A stretch of DNA of 64,000 nt from CADEED01 sp043747875 (GCA_043747875.1 JAYTOI010000047.1:15669-79668), one strand, 5' to 3'; shown: positions 17,106 through 26,985, counted from the first letter of the stretch. A program made the numbers and translations. Notes: generated by a model not told the origin, from the sequence alone.

Positions 17106-17317
17106 AACGGAGCGCGCGCAGTGCGCTGATATCGTCGCGCACGTCATCGGGGGAGGCTGGATGCGTTTGAACACGGATCGCGCTCGCGCACTTTGGTAAG
17201 TGCGGTGCCTGCGATTATCGCGACATCACGCCCGAGCGAACGAAGGCTGTGCCGCGGCGCCGCCGGCAATGTTTCTCGCGCCCTGGGAATTCCGCGTTTT
17301 TTCTCAGGGTTACCCCG

Positions 17318-17331
17318 TGAATACGTATGCA
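17318..17331. promoter_or_regulatory. LacI-type operator
   Basis: TGAATACGTATGCA, matching the consensus at all positions, 96 bp before the receptor start codon, where it could cover the promoter. Confidence 0.74.
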
Positions 17332-17427
17332 TGCGATTGCCAAGGGCCGCCGCTGCCAACATCCTTGCAGGCAGAATCATGCGTCCGCGCCTCGCGCGCC
17401 GCCCGGAAAACTAGTTAGGAGGGGATA

Positions 17428-20247
17428 GTGAAGACTTCAAAGCAGAAGGTGTGTCGCGCCGCCGGTTGGGCCATTTTCCTCGTGGCCGGTGGGGGAACCG
17501 CACTGGCGCAGGATCAGTCCGCACCGGTCGGCGATGCCAACATCGACGCCAATATCGACGAAGTCGTCGTCACCGGCATACGCAAGAGCATCCAGGACTC
17601 CATCGGCGTCAAGAAGAATGAGATGTCCATCGTCGAGGTGGTCTCGGCCGAAGACATCGGCAAGCTGCCCGACGCCTCCATCGCCGAATCCATCGCGCGC
17701 CTGCCCGGCATCGCCGCTCAGCGCACCAATGGTCGCGCGCAGACATTGTCCATCCGCGGCCTGGGCCCGGACTTCACGGTCACCACGTTCAACGGCCGCG
17801 AGCAGGCGACCACCAACGACAACCGCACGGTCGAGTTCGACCAATATCCCTCGGAGCTCGTCACGCAGGTCAAGATCTACAAGACGCCCGATGCCGGCAT
17901 GGCCTACCAGGGCATCGCGGGCACCACGGACATTTCTACCGTGCATCCGCTGTCGTACGACAGCCGCCGAATGGCGGTGACGTATCGCTACGAGAAGAAC
18001 GGGCAGGAAGTGAACATTCCCGGTCTCGACGATACCGGCAATCGCGGCAATCTCACCTACATCGATCAGTTCAGGGACAACACCTTGGGCGTCGCCTTTG
18101 GTGTTGCGTACAACAAGAGCCCGTACCAGGCGCAGACGAAGGAGCCCTGGGGCTATCCGGAAGTCGGCGGCACGCGCATTCTCGGCGGCGACAAGAGCGG
18201 CGTGCAGTCGTCGTTCTACGAGCGCATGGGCTACCTCGGCGTGGTCGAATACAAGCCCAACGAGCACGTGCACATGCTGCTCGACGCGTATCACTCGGAC
18301 TTCAAGGAGCTACAGACCATCCAGCGCGTCGAGTACGGCACGATCTGGGCGAATCCGTCCACGCCAGTGGTGAATCCGGGCGCGGTCGAGAACGAGCGCC
18401 TGCAGTCGGGCACGTTCGACAACGTGCCGTTCGTCGTCATCGAGAACTACAACAACGATCGCAAGGCGAAGGTCGATTCGTTCGGCCTCAATTCGGACTT
18501 CAAGATCAACGAAAGTTGGGGCCTGAATGCCGACCTGAGCTATTCGAAAGTCGAGCGCGAGGATCTGCGTCTCGAGTCCACGGCCGGTGTCGGAAAAGCC
18601 GGCGACGCCACCTTCCCCTCGCCGCAGCTCTCGGTCGCGCTGACGACGGGTCCGGACGGACGTTCCTACCTCACTCCAAGGTTCGCCAACCCGGTCTTGA
18701 CCTTCGGCGATTACGGTCTCGTGCAGCTCTCGGATCCGGGGGCGTGGGGCGGTGGCACGCGCCGTTCGGGCTTCGTCGGGCATCCGGAGATCGAAGACGA
18801 GATCAAGGCCATCCGCCTGTCGGCGGTGCGCAGTTTCGAAGGGCCGCTGGCCGAAGTGAGCTTCGGCGTGAACTACGCCGACCGCGAAAAGCAGAAGGAT
18901 CCCTACCAGAGCCTGCTGTACCTGCCGGGCAACGTGTCGCATCTGGCGGTGCCGGAGCAATACCGCACGGGCGTCGCGAACGGAGAATTCTTCGGGCTTC
19001 CCGGCGGCATCATCAGTTACGACGCCATCGGGTTGTGGCACAGCGGCTTCTGGCAGCCGATCAACGCGGCGGCCGATCCCAATGCGGCGGACGGCGACCG
19101 CGTCTACGACGTGACCAATGCCTGGACCGTGAACGAGAAGCTCACCACCGCGTTCGTGAAAGTGAATCTCGCCCTGCACCTCGGCGAACTGCCCCTGCGC
19201 GGCAACATCGGCGTGCAGAGCATCACGGCCGATCAGAATTCGCTCGTGGGGTATGTGAACGGTGCGACTGCGAACGTCGCGGTGCTCGATGTCCGGTACC
19301 GGAACGAAGGCGCCAAGTACACCGACATCCTGCCGAGCATGAACTTCGCGCTCGAGCTGCCGCACGATCAGAAAGTGCGCTTCGGCGCGGCCATCACCGC
19401 GGCGCGTCCGCGCATGGACGAGCTGGGTGGTGGCAACGGCTACAACGTTACGGCCGACGGCAGCGCCGGTCCGCGGGGTCCGAACAACGAGCTGCTGTAC
19501 TGGCAGCGTAACGGCGGCGGAAATCCAAAGCTCAAGCCCTGGAAGGCGAACACCTTCGACCTCTCGTGGGAGAAATACTTCAATGAGAACCAGGGCTATG
19601 TTTCGGTTGCGGCCTATTACAAGAAGCTCACCACTTACATCTTCAACGAATCGTTCCTGTTCGACTTCTCGGGCTTCGATCTGCCGCAAGCCTCGGGCGG
19701 CACTACCTACGCCTTTGCCAATGCAAATCGCCTCGGTGTCGCGACGCAGAAGGTGAACGGCAGCGGCGGCTTCATCAAGGGTCTCGAAGCCACGGTGTCG
19801 CTGCCGCTGGCGACGTTGTGGGAGCCGCTCGATGGCTTCGGCGTCATCGTGAGCGGCGCGAAGAACAGCTCGGAGATCAAGATCAACGACGTCGACATCG
19901 ACGTGCCCGGCCTTTCCAAGACCGTGCTCAACTCCACGCTGTACTTCGAGAAGGCCGGCTTCTCGGCGCGCGTCAGCAACCGCAAGCGCGGCAAGTTCGT
20001 CGGCGAGGTGCAGAACTTCGATGCCACGCTGCGGTTCAACAATGTGTCAGCGGAGTCGATCATCGATGCGCAGGTCGGTTATGAGTTCGGCAGCGGGCCC
20101 ATGGAAGGCCTGAGCATCAACCTGCAGGGCACCAACCTCACCGACGAGCCGTTCCAGCTGAGCCAGCTCGACACACCCGAGTACGACCTCGTGATGTACC
20201 AGGAGTACGGTGCGAACTACTCGCTGGCATTGACGTACAAGTTCTAG
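17428..20247 (+). CDS. TonB-dependent outer-membrane receptor for alpha-glucan oligosaccharides
   Basis: 939 residues. A signal peptide (VCRAAGWAIFLVAGGGTALA, cut near residue 28) leads to a TonB-box-like DEVVVTGIR, a plug domain (SAEDIGKLPDASIAESIARLPG, LSIRGLGPDFTVTTFNGRE) and a long beta-barrel ending in SLALTYKF, with the terminal Phe needed for outer-membrane assembly. The plug is of the Caulobacter/Xanthomonas carbohydrate type. It should import malto-oligosaccharides energised by TonB-ExbBD. Starts with GTG behind TAGGAGGGG. Two LacI-type operators lie upstream and a strong terminator follows the gene. Confidence 0.93.
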   Translation: MKTSKQKVCRAAGWAIFLVAGGGTALAQDQSAPVGDANIDANIDEVVVTGIRKSIQDSIGVKKNEMSIVEVVSAEDIGKLPDASIAESIARLPGIAAQRTNGRAQTLSIRGLGPDFTVTTFNGREQATTNDNRTVEFDQYPSELVTQVKIYKTPDAGMAYQGIAGTTDISTVHPLSYDSRRMAVTYRYEKNGQEVNIPGLDDTGNRGNLTYIDQFRDNTLGVAFGVAYNKSPYQAQTKEPWGYPEVGGTRILGGDKSGVQSSFYERMGYLGVVEYKPNEHVHMLLDAYHSDFKELQTIQRVEYGTIWANPSTPVVNPGAVENERLQSGTFDNVPFVVIENYNNDRKAKVDSFGLNSDFKINESWGLNADLSYSKVEREDLRLESTAGVGKAGDATFPSPQLSVALTTGPDGRSYLTPRFANPVLTFGDYGLVQLSDPGAWGGGTRRSGFVGHPEIEDEIKAIRLSAVRSFEGPLAEVSFGVNYADREKQKDPYQSLLYLPGNVSHLAVPEQYRTGVANGEFFGLPGGIISYDAIGLWHSGFWQPINAAADPNAADGDRVYDVTNAWTVNEKLTTAFVKVNLALHLGELPLRGNIGVQSITADQNSLVGYVNGATANVAVLDVRYRNEGAKYTDILPSMNFALELPHDQKVRFGAAITAARPRMDELGGGNGYNVTADGSAGPRGPNNELLYWQRNGGGNPKLKPWKANTFDLSWEKYFNENQGYVSVAAYYKKLTTYIFNESFLFDFSGFDLPQASGGTTYAFANANRLGVATQKVNGSGGFIKGLEATVSLPLATLWEPLDGFGVIVSGAKNSSEIKINDVDIDVPGLSKTVLNSTLYFEKAGFSARVSNRKRGKFVGEVQNFDATLRFNNVSAESIIDAQVGYEFGSGPMEGLSINLQGTNLTDEPFQLSQLDTPEYDLVMYQEYGANYSLALTYKF

Positions 20248-20269
20248 TCCTGGCGATTTCCCCGCTGAC

Positions 20270-20305
20270 ACACCCGTCGGCATGGCTGCCGGCGGGTGTT
20301 TTTTT
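20270..20305 (+). terminator. Rho-independent terminator after the TonB receptor gene
   Basis: 13-bp stem (ACACCCGTCGGCA with TGCCGGCGGGTGT, one G-T pair), 4-base loop, then seven T. The halogenase gene starts 14 bp later, so the receptor is expressed far more than the halogenase, which depends on read-through or its own promoter. Confidence 0.85.
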
Positions 20306-20319
20306 GAGATGCTGGGGCC

Positions 20320-21846
20320 ATGAATCGCGAAGTCCGTTCGATCGTCATTGCCGGCGGCGGCACCGCCGGCTGGATGGCCGCGGCCGCGCTCGCGCGCGTG
20401 CTCGGCCCGCGCCTCACCATCACGCTGGTCGAGTCCTCCGAGATCGGAATCGTCGGCGTCGGCGAGGCCACGATCCCCGCCATCGCGCAGTTCAACCGCC
20501 TGATCAAGCTCGACGAGGACGATTTCCTGCGCCACACGCAGGGCACGTTCAAGCTCGGCATCGAGTTCGTCGACTGGCGCGAGAAGGGGCATGCGTACAT
20601 GCACGCCTTCGGGCCGGTGGGCCGCGATCTCGCGTACATCCCGTTCCATCACTATTTTCTGCGGGACATCGGGCTGCGCGAGCCGGCGCCGGGCGAGGGC
20701 GGCACGCTCTGGGACTACAGCCTCAACTGGCTCGCGGCGAAACAATCGCGCTTCGCGCGCATCGAGCACGTGGCCGATACGCCGCTCGCGGGCCTCGCGT
20801 GGGCGTTCCACTTCGACGCCTCGCGGTATGCCGCCTATCTATCCAAACTCGCCCAGGGCATGGGCGTGCGCCGCGTCGATGCGAAGATTGCCGGTGCGAT
20901 TCAGGCTCCCGATGGCGACGTGCGTGCTCTCAAGCTCGAGGATGGCCGCGAGCTCGCGGCGGACTTCTTCATCGATTGCACGGGTTTTCGCGGGATGTTG
21001 ATCGAACAGGCGCTGAAGACGGGATACGACGACTGGACGCGCTGGCTGCCCTGCGATCGCGCGCAGGCCGTGCCGTCATCGAGCACCAGTCCGCTGACGC
21101 CGTATACGCGCGCCACGGCGCTCGAGTCGGGCTGGCAGTGGCGCATCCCGCTGCAGCACCGCACCGGCAACGGCCACGTGTACTCGTCCGCCCACACCAG
21201 CGACGAGCGGGCGCGCGAGCGGTTGTTGGCGAACCTCGACGCGCCGGCGCTGGCCGAGCCGCGGCTCATCAAATTCACCACCGGACGCCGTAAACAACTC
21301 TGGAACCACAATGTGGTGTGCATGGGGCTGGCCAGCGGATTCCTGGAGCCGCTCGAATCCACGTCGATCCACCTGATCCAGGTGACCATCCAGCGGTTGA
21401 TCCTGCACTTCCCGCATCTCGGCGACTGCGAGGAACGGCGGCGCGAGTTCAATCGTGCTGCCGCGGCGGAGTACGAGTACATCCGCGATTTCATCATCCT
21501 GCACTACCACGCCAACCACCGCGTCGGCGAGCCGTTCTGGGATGACTGCCGCAACATGGCGATCCCGGACTCGCTGCGCCATCGCATCGAGCTGTTCCGC
21601 GAGACCGCGGGCATCTTCTGCGCCACCGACGACCTGTTCCAGTTGACCAGCTGGCTGCAGGTGCTGTGGGGGCAGGGTGTGCGGCCCGCGGCCACGCATC
21701 CGTTCGTGGAGGCGGTGGCGCCGCGGGATCGCGCCGGCTATCTACTAGACCTGCGCCGGTTGATGGCGCAGGCGGTGCAGAAGCTGCCGGGCCACGCGGA
21801 GTTCATCGCGAAGCATTGCGCCGCGACGAAGATCGACGCGGCCTGA
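20320..21846 (+). CDS. Flavin-dependent tryptophan halogenase family protein (copy 1)
   Basis: 508 residues. FAD-binding GGGTAGWMAAAALAR at 11-25, then VGVGEATIPAI, and GTFKLGIEF holding the conserved halogenase Lys; WQWRIPLQHRTGNGHVY matches the W-x-W-x-I-P motif that keeps the monooxygenase reaction from occurring, and GFLEPLESTSIHLIQ contains the catalytic Glu. Such genes are common beside TonB receptors in Caulobacterales and Xanthomonadales, although free tryptophan halogenation is not a step in starch use, so the real substrate is unknown. A related copy (25361-26896) lies on the other side of the pullulanase gene. Confidence 0.88.
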   Translation: MNREVRSIVIAGGGTAGWMAAAALARVLGPRLTITLVESSEIGIVGVGEATIPAIAQFNRLIKLDEDDFLRHTQGTFKLGIEFVDWREKGHAYMHAFGPVGRDLAYIPFHHYFLRDIGLREPAPGEGGTLWDYSLNWLAAKQSRFARIEHVADTPLAGLAWAFHFDASRYAAYLSKLAQGMGVRRVDAKIAGAIQAPDGDVRALKLEDGRELAADFFIDCTGFRGMLIEQALKTGYDDWTRWLPCDRAQAVPSSSTSPLTPYTRATALESGWQWRIPLQHRTGNGHVYSSAHTSDERARERLLANLDAPALAEPRLIKFTTGRRKQLWNHNVVCMGLASGFLEPLESTSIHLIQVTIQRLILHFPHLGDCEERRREFNRAAAAEYEYIRDFIILHYHANHRVGEPFWDDCRNMAIPDSLRHRIELFRETAGIFCATDDLFQLTSWLQVLWGQGVRPAATHPFVEAVAPRDRAGYLLDLRRLMAQAVQKLPGHAEFIAKHCAATKIDAA

Positions 21847-21865
21847 GCCGCGTCGAGCGCGGCGT

Positions 21866-24800
21866 TCATCTGGGGCCGAAGCAGGGTTCGACGAACACCG
21901 CGGTGGTGCGCGCCGGAATCGTGAACATGCCGGTGCTCCTCTGGAATTTCGACGTGCGCACCACTGGATCCTGCGACAGCGCCTGCACGGGATGCAGCAG
22001 CAGCGGCTGCCACTTGAACGCGTTGTCGCTGAACGTCTGCGCCTGCGGCGAGGCATTCACGAGCACCACGGCCTGGGAGGCGCCGAGGCAGAACCGGTCG
22101 GTGTTCGTGATGCGCTCCACGATCAGTCCCGGGATCTGTGCAGGTCCGACGTTGTAGAAGCGCACGGCCTTCTCGATCTCCGCGGCCGAGCGCAGCCGGA
22201 ATAGATTGCTGGTCTTGCGGATCAGCAGCATTTCCAGCGTGTGGCGGAACGTGCCCTGGATGTCCTTCGCGGTGGGTTTCAGATTGGGATCGGCCAGCGC
22301 GGGGCCGATGATTCCCCAATCATCCTGGTTGCCCTGCGCCGGCGGCAGTCCAATTCCCCAATTGCTGGACTTCATCGTCCAGTCGATGCGGTTGAACCAG
22401 TCACCCGAGTTGTAGCTGTTCCGGTCCGCGGACTTGGAGCGCAGGATCTCGTCGCCGGCCATGAAGAAGGGCACGCCCTGCGACAGCGCGACGATAGACA
22501 GGCCGAGGCGGTGCATGCGCACGCGGTCGGCGCGCGGGACGGCCGCGCTCAGCTTGAGATTCATCGTATCGAACCAGTCCGGATCGTCATGCACGCCGAT
22601 GTACTGGATGGTGTCGTCGGGCTGCGCGCCGTAGGCACCCGGCATGCCGAAGTAGTCGACGTCACGGCCGAGCCTGGTGGCGCCGCTGGCGTCGACGATC
22701 GGATAGCTGGCGATGTTGCCGGCGAGACCCAGGCGCACGAAGTCGGTGAGCCGCAGCAGCGCCGCCTTCTCGTCCGCGGCCGAACCGCCGAAGGTGCCAT
22801 TGGGCTCAGTGAAGAGTCCGGTCGCGAAGCCCTGATCGCGGCGTGGCGAAAATGGCCCGCCGCCGCGCACCGCGTCGCGGATGCGATCGGAGAACGAGCC
22901 GATGCCGGTGCCGGCCATGTTCACCTGGATGGCGTTGACGCCCCGGCCGTTGTTGGCCATGACGCCGAAGTTCCAGCCTTCGCCATATAGATAGACCGAC
23001 CTGCCATCGACACCGTCCTTGGCCGGCGTCAGCGCGTTCAAGGCGGCACGCACCTTGAGCATGTTGGACTTCAGGTGAAAGCCCATGATGTCGAAGCGGA
23101 AGCCGTCGACTTTGTACTGCTTTGTCCACTGCACGACGGAGTCGACCATGAGCTTTTCCATCATCGCGTGCTCGGTGGCCGTGTCGGAGCAGCAACTCTC
23201 GCCGAGCACGACGCCGTCACCGTTGAGGCGGTGGTAATAGCCGGGCACGAGCCGGTCGAGAACGGAGTTCGGGTTCTGGCCCGCGGCGTTGGTGTGGTTG
23301 TAGACCACATCCATGACCACGCGCAGCCCGTTCTGGCTCAGCGACTGCACCATTTCGCGGAATTCCAGGATGCGCGCGGAACCGTCGGCGTCGGTGGCGT
23401 AGCTGCCCTCGGGCACGTTGTAGTGCAGCGGGTCGTAACCCCAGTTGAATCCGTCGCGCTCAGCGCTCGCGGCGACCAATGATTGCTGCTCGGGAGAGTC
23501 GGGTGGCAGTCCCGCGAGCGTCTCGAAGGAGGGCGCGGTCCACGTGGACTTGTCCTCGTTGGTGCTGGCGAAATCGAACGCGGGCAGCAGGTGCAGGTGC
23601 GTGACACCGGCCAGCCCGAGCGTCGCCAGGTGCTTCATGCCGTCCGAACGCCTCTGCGTGAACGCCGCGTACGTGCCGCGCAGATTCCCGGGCACCGTAG
23701 CGTCCGTGGCGCTGAAGTCCCGCACGTGCAGCTCGTACAGCGCGATGTCCTCGGGCGCACCGAGCCAGGGCTTCTTCAATCTGTTCCAGCCGCGCGGCTG
23801 AAGCTGAGAATCCTCCAGCGACACGATCTGGCTGCGCATGCTGTTGCGCGCCAATGAGATCGAGTACGGATCGGTGACGACATTCGTCTCGACCTTGTTG
23901 GTGGCGCGTACGTAAACCTGCGCTTCGTACAAGTAGTACCTGCCGTACACGCCGCCGCTCGCAGCGGTGAAGCTCCAGACGCCGCTCGCGGCATCGGGCG
24001 TCATGGCATGCGTGGTGTACACGGAGGTGCCGGAGTCGGCGAAGAGCCGCACCCACAGCGCACGCGCCGTCGGCGCCCATACGCGCAGCGTCGTCTGTCC
24101 GTTCTTGAAGCTGGGGCCGAGCGTGACCGGGCTGGCCTGGGCGGAATACAAATCGTCGAGCACGCCCGGAATCTGCATCGACGTGGCATCGACGCCCTGG
24201 CCGGCGCGTACCGCGCCGACGGCAAGCTGGCCTTTCAGGCTTCGAGCGGCGGCGGCGACCGCGTCGGGCGGTAGTTTGAATGCCGCGCGATTCGCGAGGT
24301 GCGGGAATTTTGCGCGCAGCGGGGCGGACAGGCCCGCCGGATCGTGCGTCAGCGTCCAGGTTTTGGAATTCGCGCCGACGATGACACCGGGCCCGTCGAG
24401 CGTGAGCGCCCCCTCCGGATCCGCGAACAGCGCCACCACGGTATCGGTGGGCACGTTCCAGGCGATGGTGTCCGCCGACAACCAGTACGCCTGCGCTTTC
24501 GTGAGGTCGCCGCGGATGCCGCCCACCACCACCCGCAGTTCCTTGGTGGTGGAATTCCATTGGAACACCACTTCCATGCCGTTGGCGGGCACCGTGAACG
24601 CGATGTTGGCACCGTTCTGCACGCCGCCCTGGCCGTAGTTCACGTCCCAACTGCCGTTGAGCGCCACTTTGGCCTCGTACGAACCGGCGGGAATGGCGCT
24701 GGTCCCGAAGCTGTAGATAGACGTGTCGTGGACGTCCTGCAGCCAGCTGCGGAAGCAGGACGGATCCCAATCGCCGCTGCAGCCGATCTCGCTCTGGAAG

Positions 24801-25225
24801 TCGCCGGGGACCGTGGCGATGATGGAGTGGACGTTGTCGGTGACCCAGTGGGTCTTGTGGTCGTAGTAGAAAGTGACTGGCTGGGGCGCGCCGGTGATCG
24901 CGAGCGGAATGTTCGCGCCATTCTGCTGCGCATGCAGGCCGTAGTTCACATCCCAGGACCCGTTCAGCGCCACCTTGTATTCGTATGCGCCGGCCGGCGC
25001 GATGCTGAACGTGCTCCGCCAGATGTCGCCGTTCGCGTCATAGACGAGCTGGGTGGTGGGGCAGGCCGGATCCCAATCCCCACTGCATCCGGCTTCGGAT
25101 TGATAGCTGCCGGGTATGCCCACCGCGGCCGGTGTGGACTGCGCCGGCGCATCGAATGCGCGCAGGCTCAGGACGAATGCGAGCGAGAGCACACGGGCGC
25201 GGACGCGCTTGTTCGGCGATGACAT
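21866..25225 (-). CDS. Secreted pullulanase-type alpha-1,6-glucosidase with X25 modules
   Basis: 1119 residues; debranches pullulan, amylopectin and limit dextrins. A signal peptide (VLSLAFVLSLRAFDAPAQ) is followed by two X25-type beta modules, each with YQSEAGCSGDWDPAC-like and KVALNGSWDVNYG signatures (about 35-130 and 138-235), a pullulanase N2-like domain, a CBM48 (about 365-460) and the GH13 barrel. Catalytic residues: D712 (GFRFDIMGFH), E749 (YGEGWN) and D880 (VHDDPDWFD; this third motif differs from the usual KHDNQ). Cysteines in the X25 repeats suggest disulfides and export. GGGAG lies 8 bp before the ATG; a LacI-type operator sits 75 bp upstream. Confidence 0.93.
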   Translation of the reverse strand: MSSPNKRVRARVLSLAFVLSLRAFDAPAQSTPAAVGIPGSYQSEAGCSGDWDPACPTTQLVYDANGDIWRSTFSIAPAGAYEYKVALNGSWDVNYGLHAQQNGANIPLAITGAPQPVTFYYDHKTHWVTDNVHSIIATVPGDFQSEIGCSGDWDPSCFRSWLQDVHDTSIYSFGTSAIPAGSYEAKVALNGSWDVNYGQGGVQNGANIAFTVPANGMEVVFQWNSTTKELRVVVGGIRGDLTKAQAYWLSADTIAWNVPTDTVVALFADPEGALTLDGPGVIVGANSKTWTLTHDPAGLSAPLRAKFPHLANRAAFKLPPDAVAAAARSLKGQLAVGAVRAGQGVDATSMQIPGVLDDLYSAQASPVTLGPSFKNGQTTLRVWAPTARALWVRLFADSGTSVYTTHAMTPDAASGVWSFTAASGGVYGRYYLYEAQVYVRATNKVETNVVTDPYSISLARNSMRSQIVSLEDSQLQPRGWNRLKKPWLGAPEDIALYELHVRDFSATDATVPGNLRGTYAAFTQRRSDGMKHLATLGLAGVTHLHLLPAFDFASTNEDKSTWTAPSFETLAGLPPDSPEQQSLVAASAERDGFNWGYDPLHYNVPEGSYATDADGSARILEFREMVQSLSQNGLRVVMDVVYNHTNAAGQNPNSVLDRLVPGYYHRLNGDGVVLGESCCSDTATEHAMMEKLMVDSVVQWTKQYKVDGFRFDIMGFHLKSNMLKVRAALNALTPAKDGVDGRSVYLYGEGWNFGVMANNGRGVNAIQVNMAGTGIGSFSDRIRDAVRGGGPFSPRRDQGFATGLFTEPNGTFGGSAADEKAALLRLTDFVRLGLAGNIASYPIVDASGATRLGRDVDYFGMPGAYGAQPDDTIQYIGVHDDPDWFDTMNLKLSAAVPRADRVRMHRLGLSIVALSQGVPFFMAGDEILRSKSADRNSYNSGDWFNRIDWTMKSSNWGIGLPPAQGNQDDWGIIGPALADPNLKPTAKDIQGTFRHTLEMLLIRKTSNLFRLRSAAEIEKAVRFYNVGPAQIPGLIVERITNTDRFCLGASQAVVLVNASPQAQTFSDNAFKWQPLLLHPVQALSQDPVVRTSKFQRSTGMFTIPARTTAVFVEPCFGPR

Positions 25226-25300
25226 GTTCGATCTCCCTATCGACCGGCGGAGGTGGGGTCCGGTCGGTGAAGCTAGTCGAGATCGTCGGCCGTATGCTTA

Positions 25301-25314
25301 CGAATACGTATGCA
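25301..25314. promoter_or_regulatory. LacI-type operator upstream of pullulanase
   Basis: CGAATACGTATGCA, one mismatch from the consensus at the first position, between the divergently placed pullulanase start (25225) and the halogenase stop (25361). Confidence 0.68.
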
Positions 25315-25360
25315 GGACCCCTTCGAGATGTGCGCGAGGCCGCGTTCCCTCTGCGGGCCC

Positions 25361-26896
25361 TCAGGTGGCCAGCGCGCCCGTGAGGCGCAGGAATTCCCGA
25401 TGCGGTGTCGCTGCTTGCGCATTGCGAACGATGTCATCGCGCACGCGGCGGGTCACGTCCCGCAGTTCCGCCAGCGGCAACAAGTTGGTCAATGGATCCC
25501 AGGATTGCGCCTCGATGCCGAAGTTGCCGTACATGCACAGCCAGCTCGGATCGAAGAAGCTCTCGGAATCGAACTGCTGGATCAATCCGCGGGCGCGATA
25601 CAACGCGATCTTGCGCTCGAGTGTTTCGGGCAGCGGCATTTCGCGACAGGAGCGCCACAGTGGTTCATCGCGGCCGTTCGCGCTGTAGTGCAGGATGATG
25701 AAGTCCCGGATGCGCTCGAATTCGGTCACCGAGAGGCGGTTGTAGGCGTCGGCCAGCGCGTCGAGGTGCACCGGCTGCATGGCCTCGTCCGGCCAGAAGT
25801 GCAGTAGTTTGTCGACGGCCATCTGGATCAGCGAGATGCTGGTCGATTCGAGCGGTTCCAGGAATCCGCCCGACAAGCCGATGGCCACGCAGTTGCCGAT
25901 CCAGAAGCGGCGCACGTGTCCGGCGCGGAAGTGCACGAGGTTCGGCTCCGCGAGTGCCGCGCCCTCGAGCTGCGCACGCAGCGCCGCCAGCGCCGCATCG
26001 TCGCTGCTGTGGTTCGAGCTGTAGACATAGCCATTGCCCACGCGGTTCTGCAGTGGGATGCGCCACGCCCAGCCGGCCTCCAGCGCACGTGAACGCGTGT
26101 ACGGCGCGAGGTTCTCGGGCTCGGCGTGTGCGCAGGGCAGCGCGACGGCGCGGTCGCACATCAGCCAGTGACGCCAGTCCACGAAGCCCGCGTGCAGCGC
26201 CTTTTCGATGAGCAATCGATGAAAGCCGCTGCAGTCGATGTACAACGAGGCCTCGAGCGTCTCGCCCGAGTCCAGGCGGATGGCGCGGATACTGTCGCCT
26301 TCGCACGGCACCTCCGCGACGCGCGCGTCGATGCGCCGTACGCCGCGGGCCTCCGCGAACGTGCGCAGCAGGGCGGCGAAGCGGCCGGCATCGAAATGCA
26401 CGGCCCAGTCGAAGTGCTCGAAGTCGACGCGCGGATTCTCCGGGGGCAGTGTCATGCGGCCGGCGCGTGCGAGCTGGGCGCCGATGGCGTACTCGTCGAG
26501 CGTGCCGGGGTGCGGACTCGCTTCCCGGCGCAGCCGGTTCCACAGATGGTGGAAGGCCACCGGGCCCGCCTCGAGCCCGAAGCGCCCGAAGGGATGCATG
26601 AACGAATGCCCTTCGTGTTTCCAGCCGTCGAACTCGATGGCCAGCTTGATGGTGCCATTCGTGGCCTGCATGACTTCGAACGGCGAGAGGCCGAGCGATT
26701 GGAAGTAGCGGCGGATCGCCGGCACGGTCGCCTCGCCGACGCCGATGGTGCCCACGGCCGACGATTCGACCAGCGTGATCGAGACGCCGAGCCGCGCGAG
26801 GCGATGCGCGAGCGACGCGGCCGTCATCCAGCCCGCGGTGCCGCCACCGACGATGACGACGGAGCGGAGCGGGGCCGACCGGGACAGTGTGGACAT
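25361..26896 (-). CDS. Flavin-dependent tryptophan halogenase family protein (copy 2)
   Basis: About 511 residues, paralogous to the copy at 20320 but clearly diverged. VVIVGGGTAGWMTAASLA binds FAD; IGVGEATVPAI, GTIKLAIEF (conserved Lys), WAWRIPLQNRVGNGYVYSS and GFLEPLESTSISLIQ (catalytic Glu) are all kept, so it should be active. The frame opens at 26947, but that would place the operator inside the coding region; ATG at 26896 (MSTLSRSAPLRSV) is the better start. It shares the pullulanase's orientation and has its own operator just upstream, so it belongs to the same regulon. Confidence 0.88.
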   Translation of the reverse strand: MSTLSRSAPLRSVVIVGGGTAGWMTAASLAHRLARLGVSITLVESSAVGTIGVGEATVPAIRRYFQSLGLSPFEVMQATNGTIKLAIEFDGWKHEGHSFMHPFGRFGLEAGPVAFHHLWNRLRREASPHPGTLDEYAIGAQLARAGRMTLPPENPRVDFEHFDWAVHFDAGRFAALLRTFAEARGVRRIDARVAEVPCEGDSIRAIRLDSGETLEASLYIDCSGFHRLLIEKALHAGFVDWRHWLMCDRAVALPCAHAEPENLAPYTRSRALEAGWAWRIPLQNRVGNGYVYSSNHSSDDAALAALRAQLEGAALAEPNLVHFRAGHVRRFWIGNCVAIGLSGGFLEPLESTSISLIQMAVDKLLHFWPDEAMQPVHLDALADAYNRLSVTEFERIRDFIILHYSANGRDEPLWRSCREMPLPETLERKIALYRARGLIQQFDSESFFDPSWLCMYGNFGIEAQSWDPLTNLLPLAELRDVTRRVRDDIVRNAQAATPHREFLRLTGALAT

Positions 26897-26932
26897 GCCG
26901 GAATGTTTGCATGGCCTTCCGGCACGAATCCA

Positions 26933-26946
26933 GGAATACGTATGCA
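26933..26946. promoter_or_regulatory. LacI-type operator between halogenase 2 and nuclease genes
   Basis: GGAATACGTATGCA, one mismatch from the consensus, 37 bp upstream of the halogenase start and 40 bp upstream of the divergent nuclease ATG. Confidence 0.66.
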
Positions 26947-26985
26947 AACGCTCATTGGCAACGAAACTGTGCTAAACCGTGGCCC

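Larger units (their letters stand above)
17068..17427. other. 360-bp control region of the TonB-dependent receptor gene
   Basis: No gene found. The region holds two copies of the LacI-type operator (17092-17105 and 17318-17331), 226 bp apart centre to centre, a spacing that would permit looping by a tetrameric LacI protein. It ends in a strong ribosome-binding site (TAGGAGGGG at 17416-17424). Confidence 0.6.
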
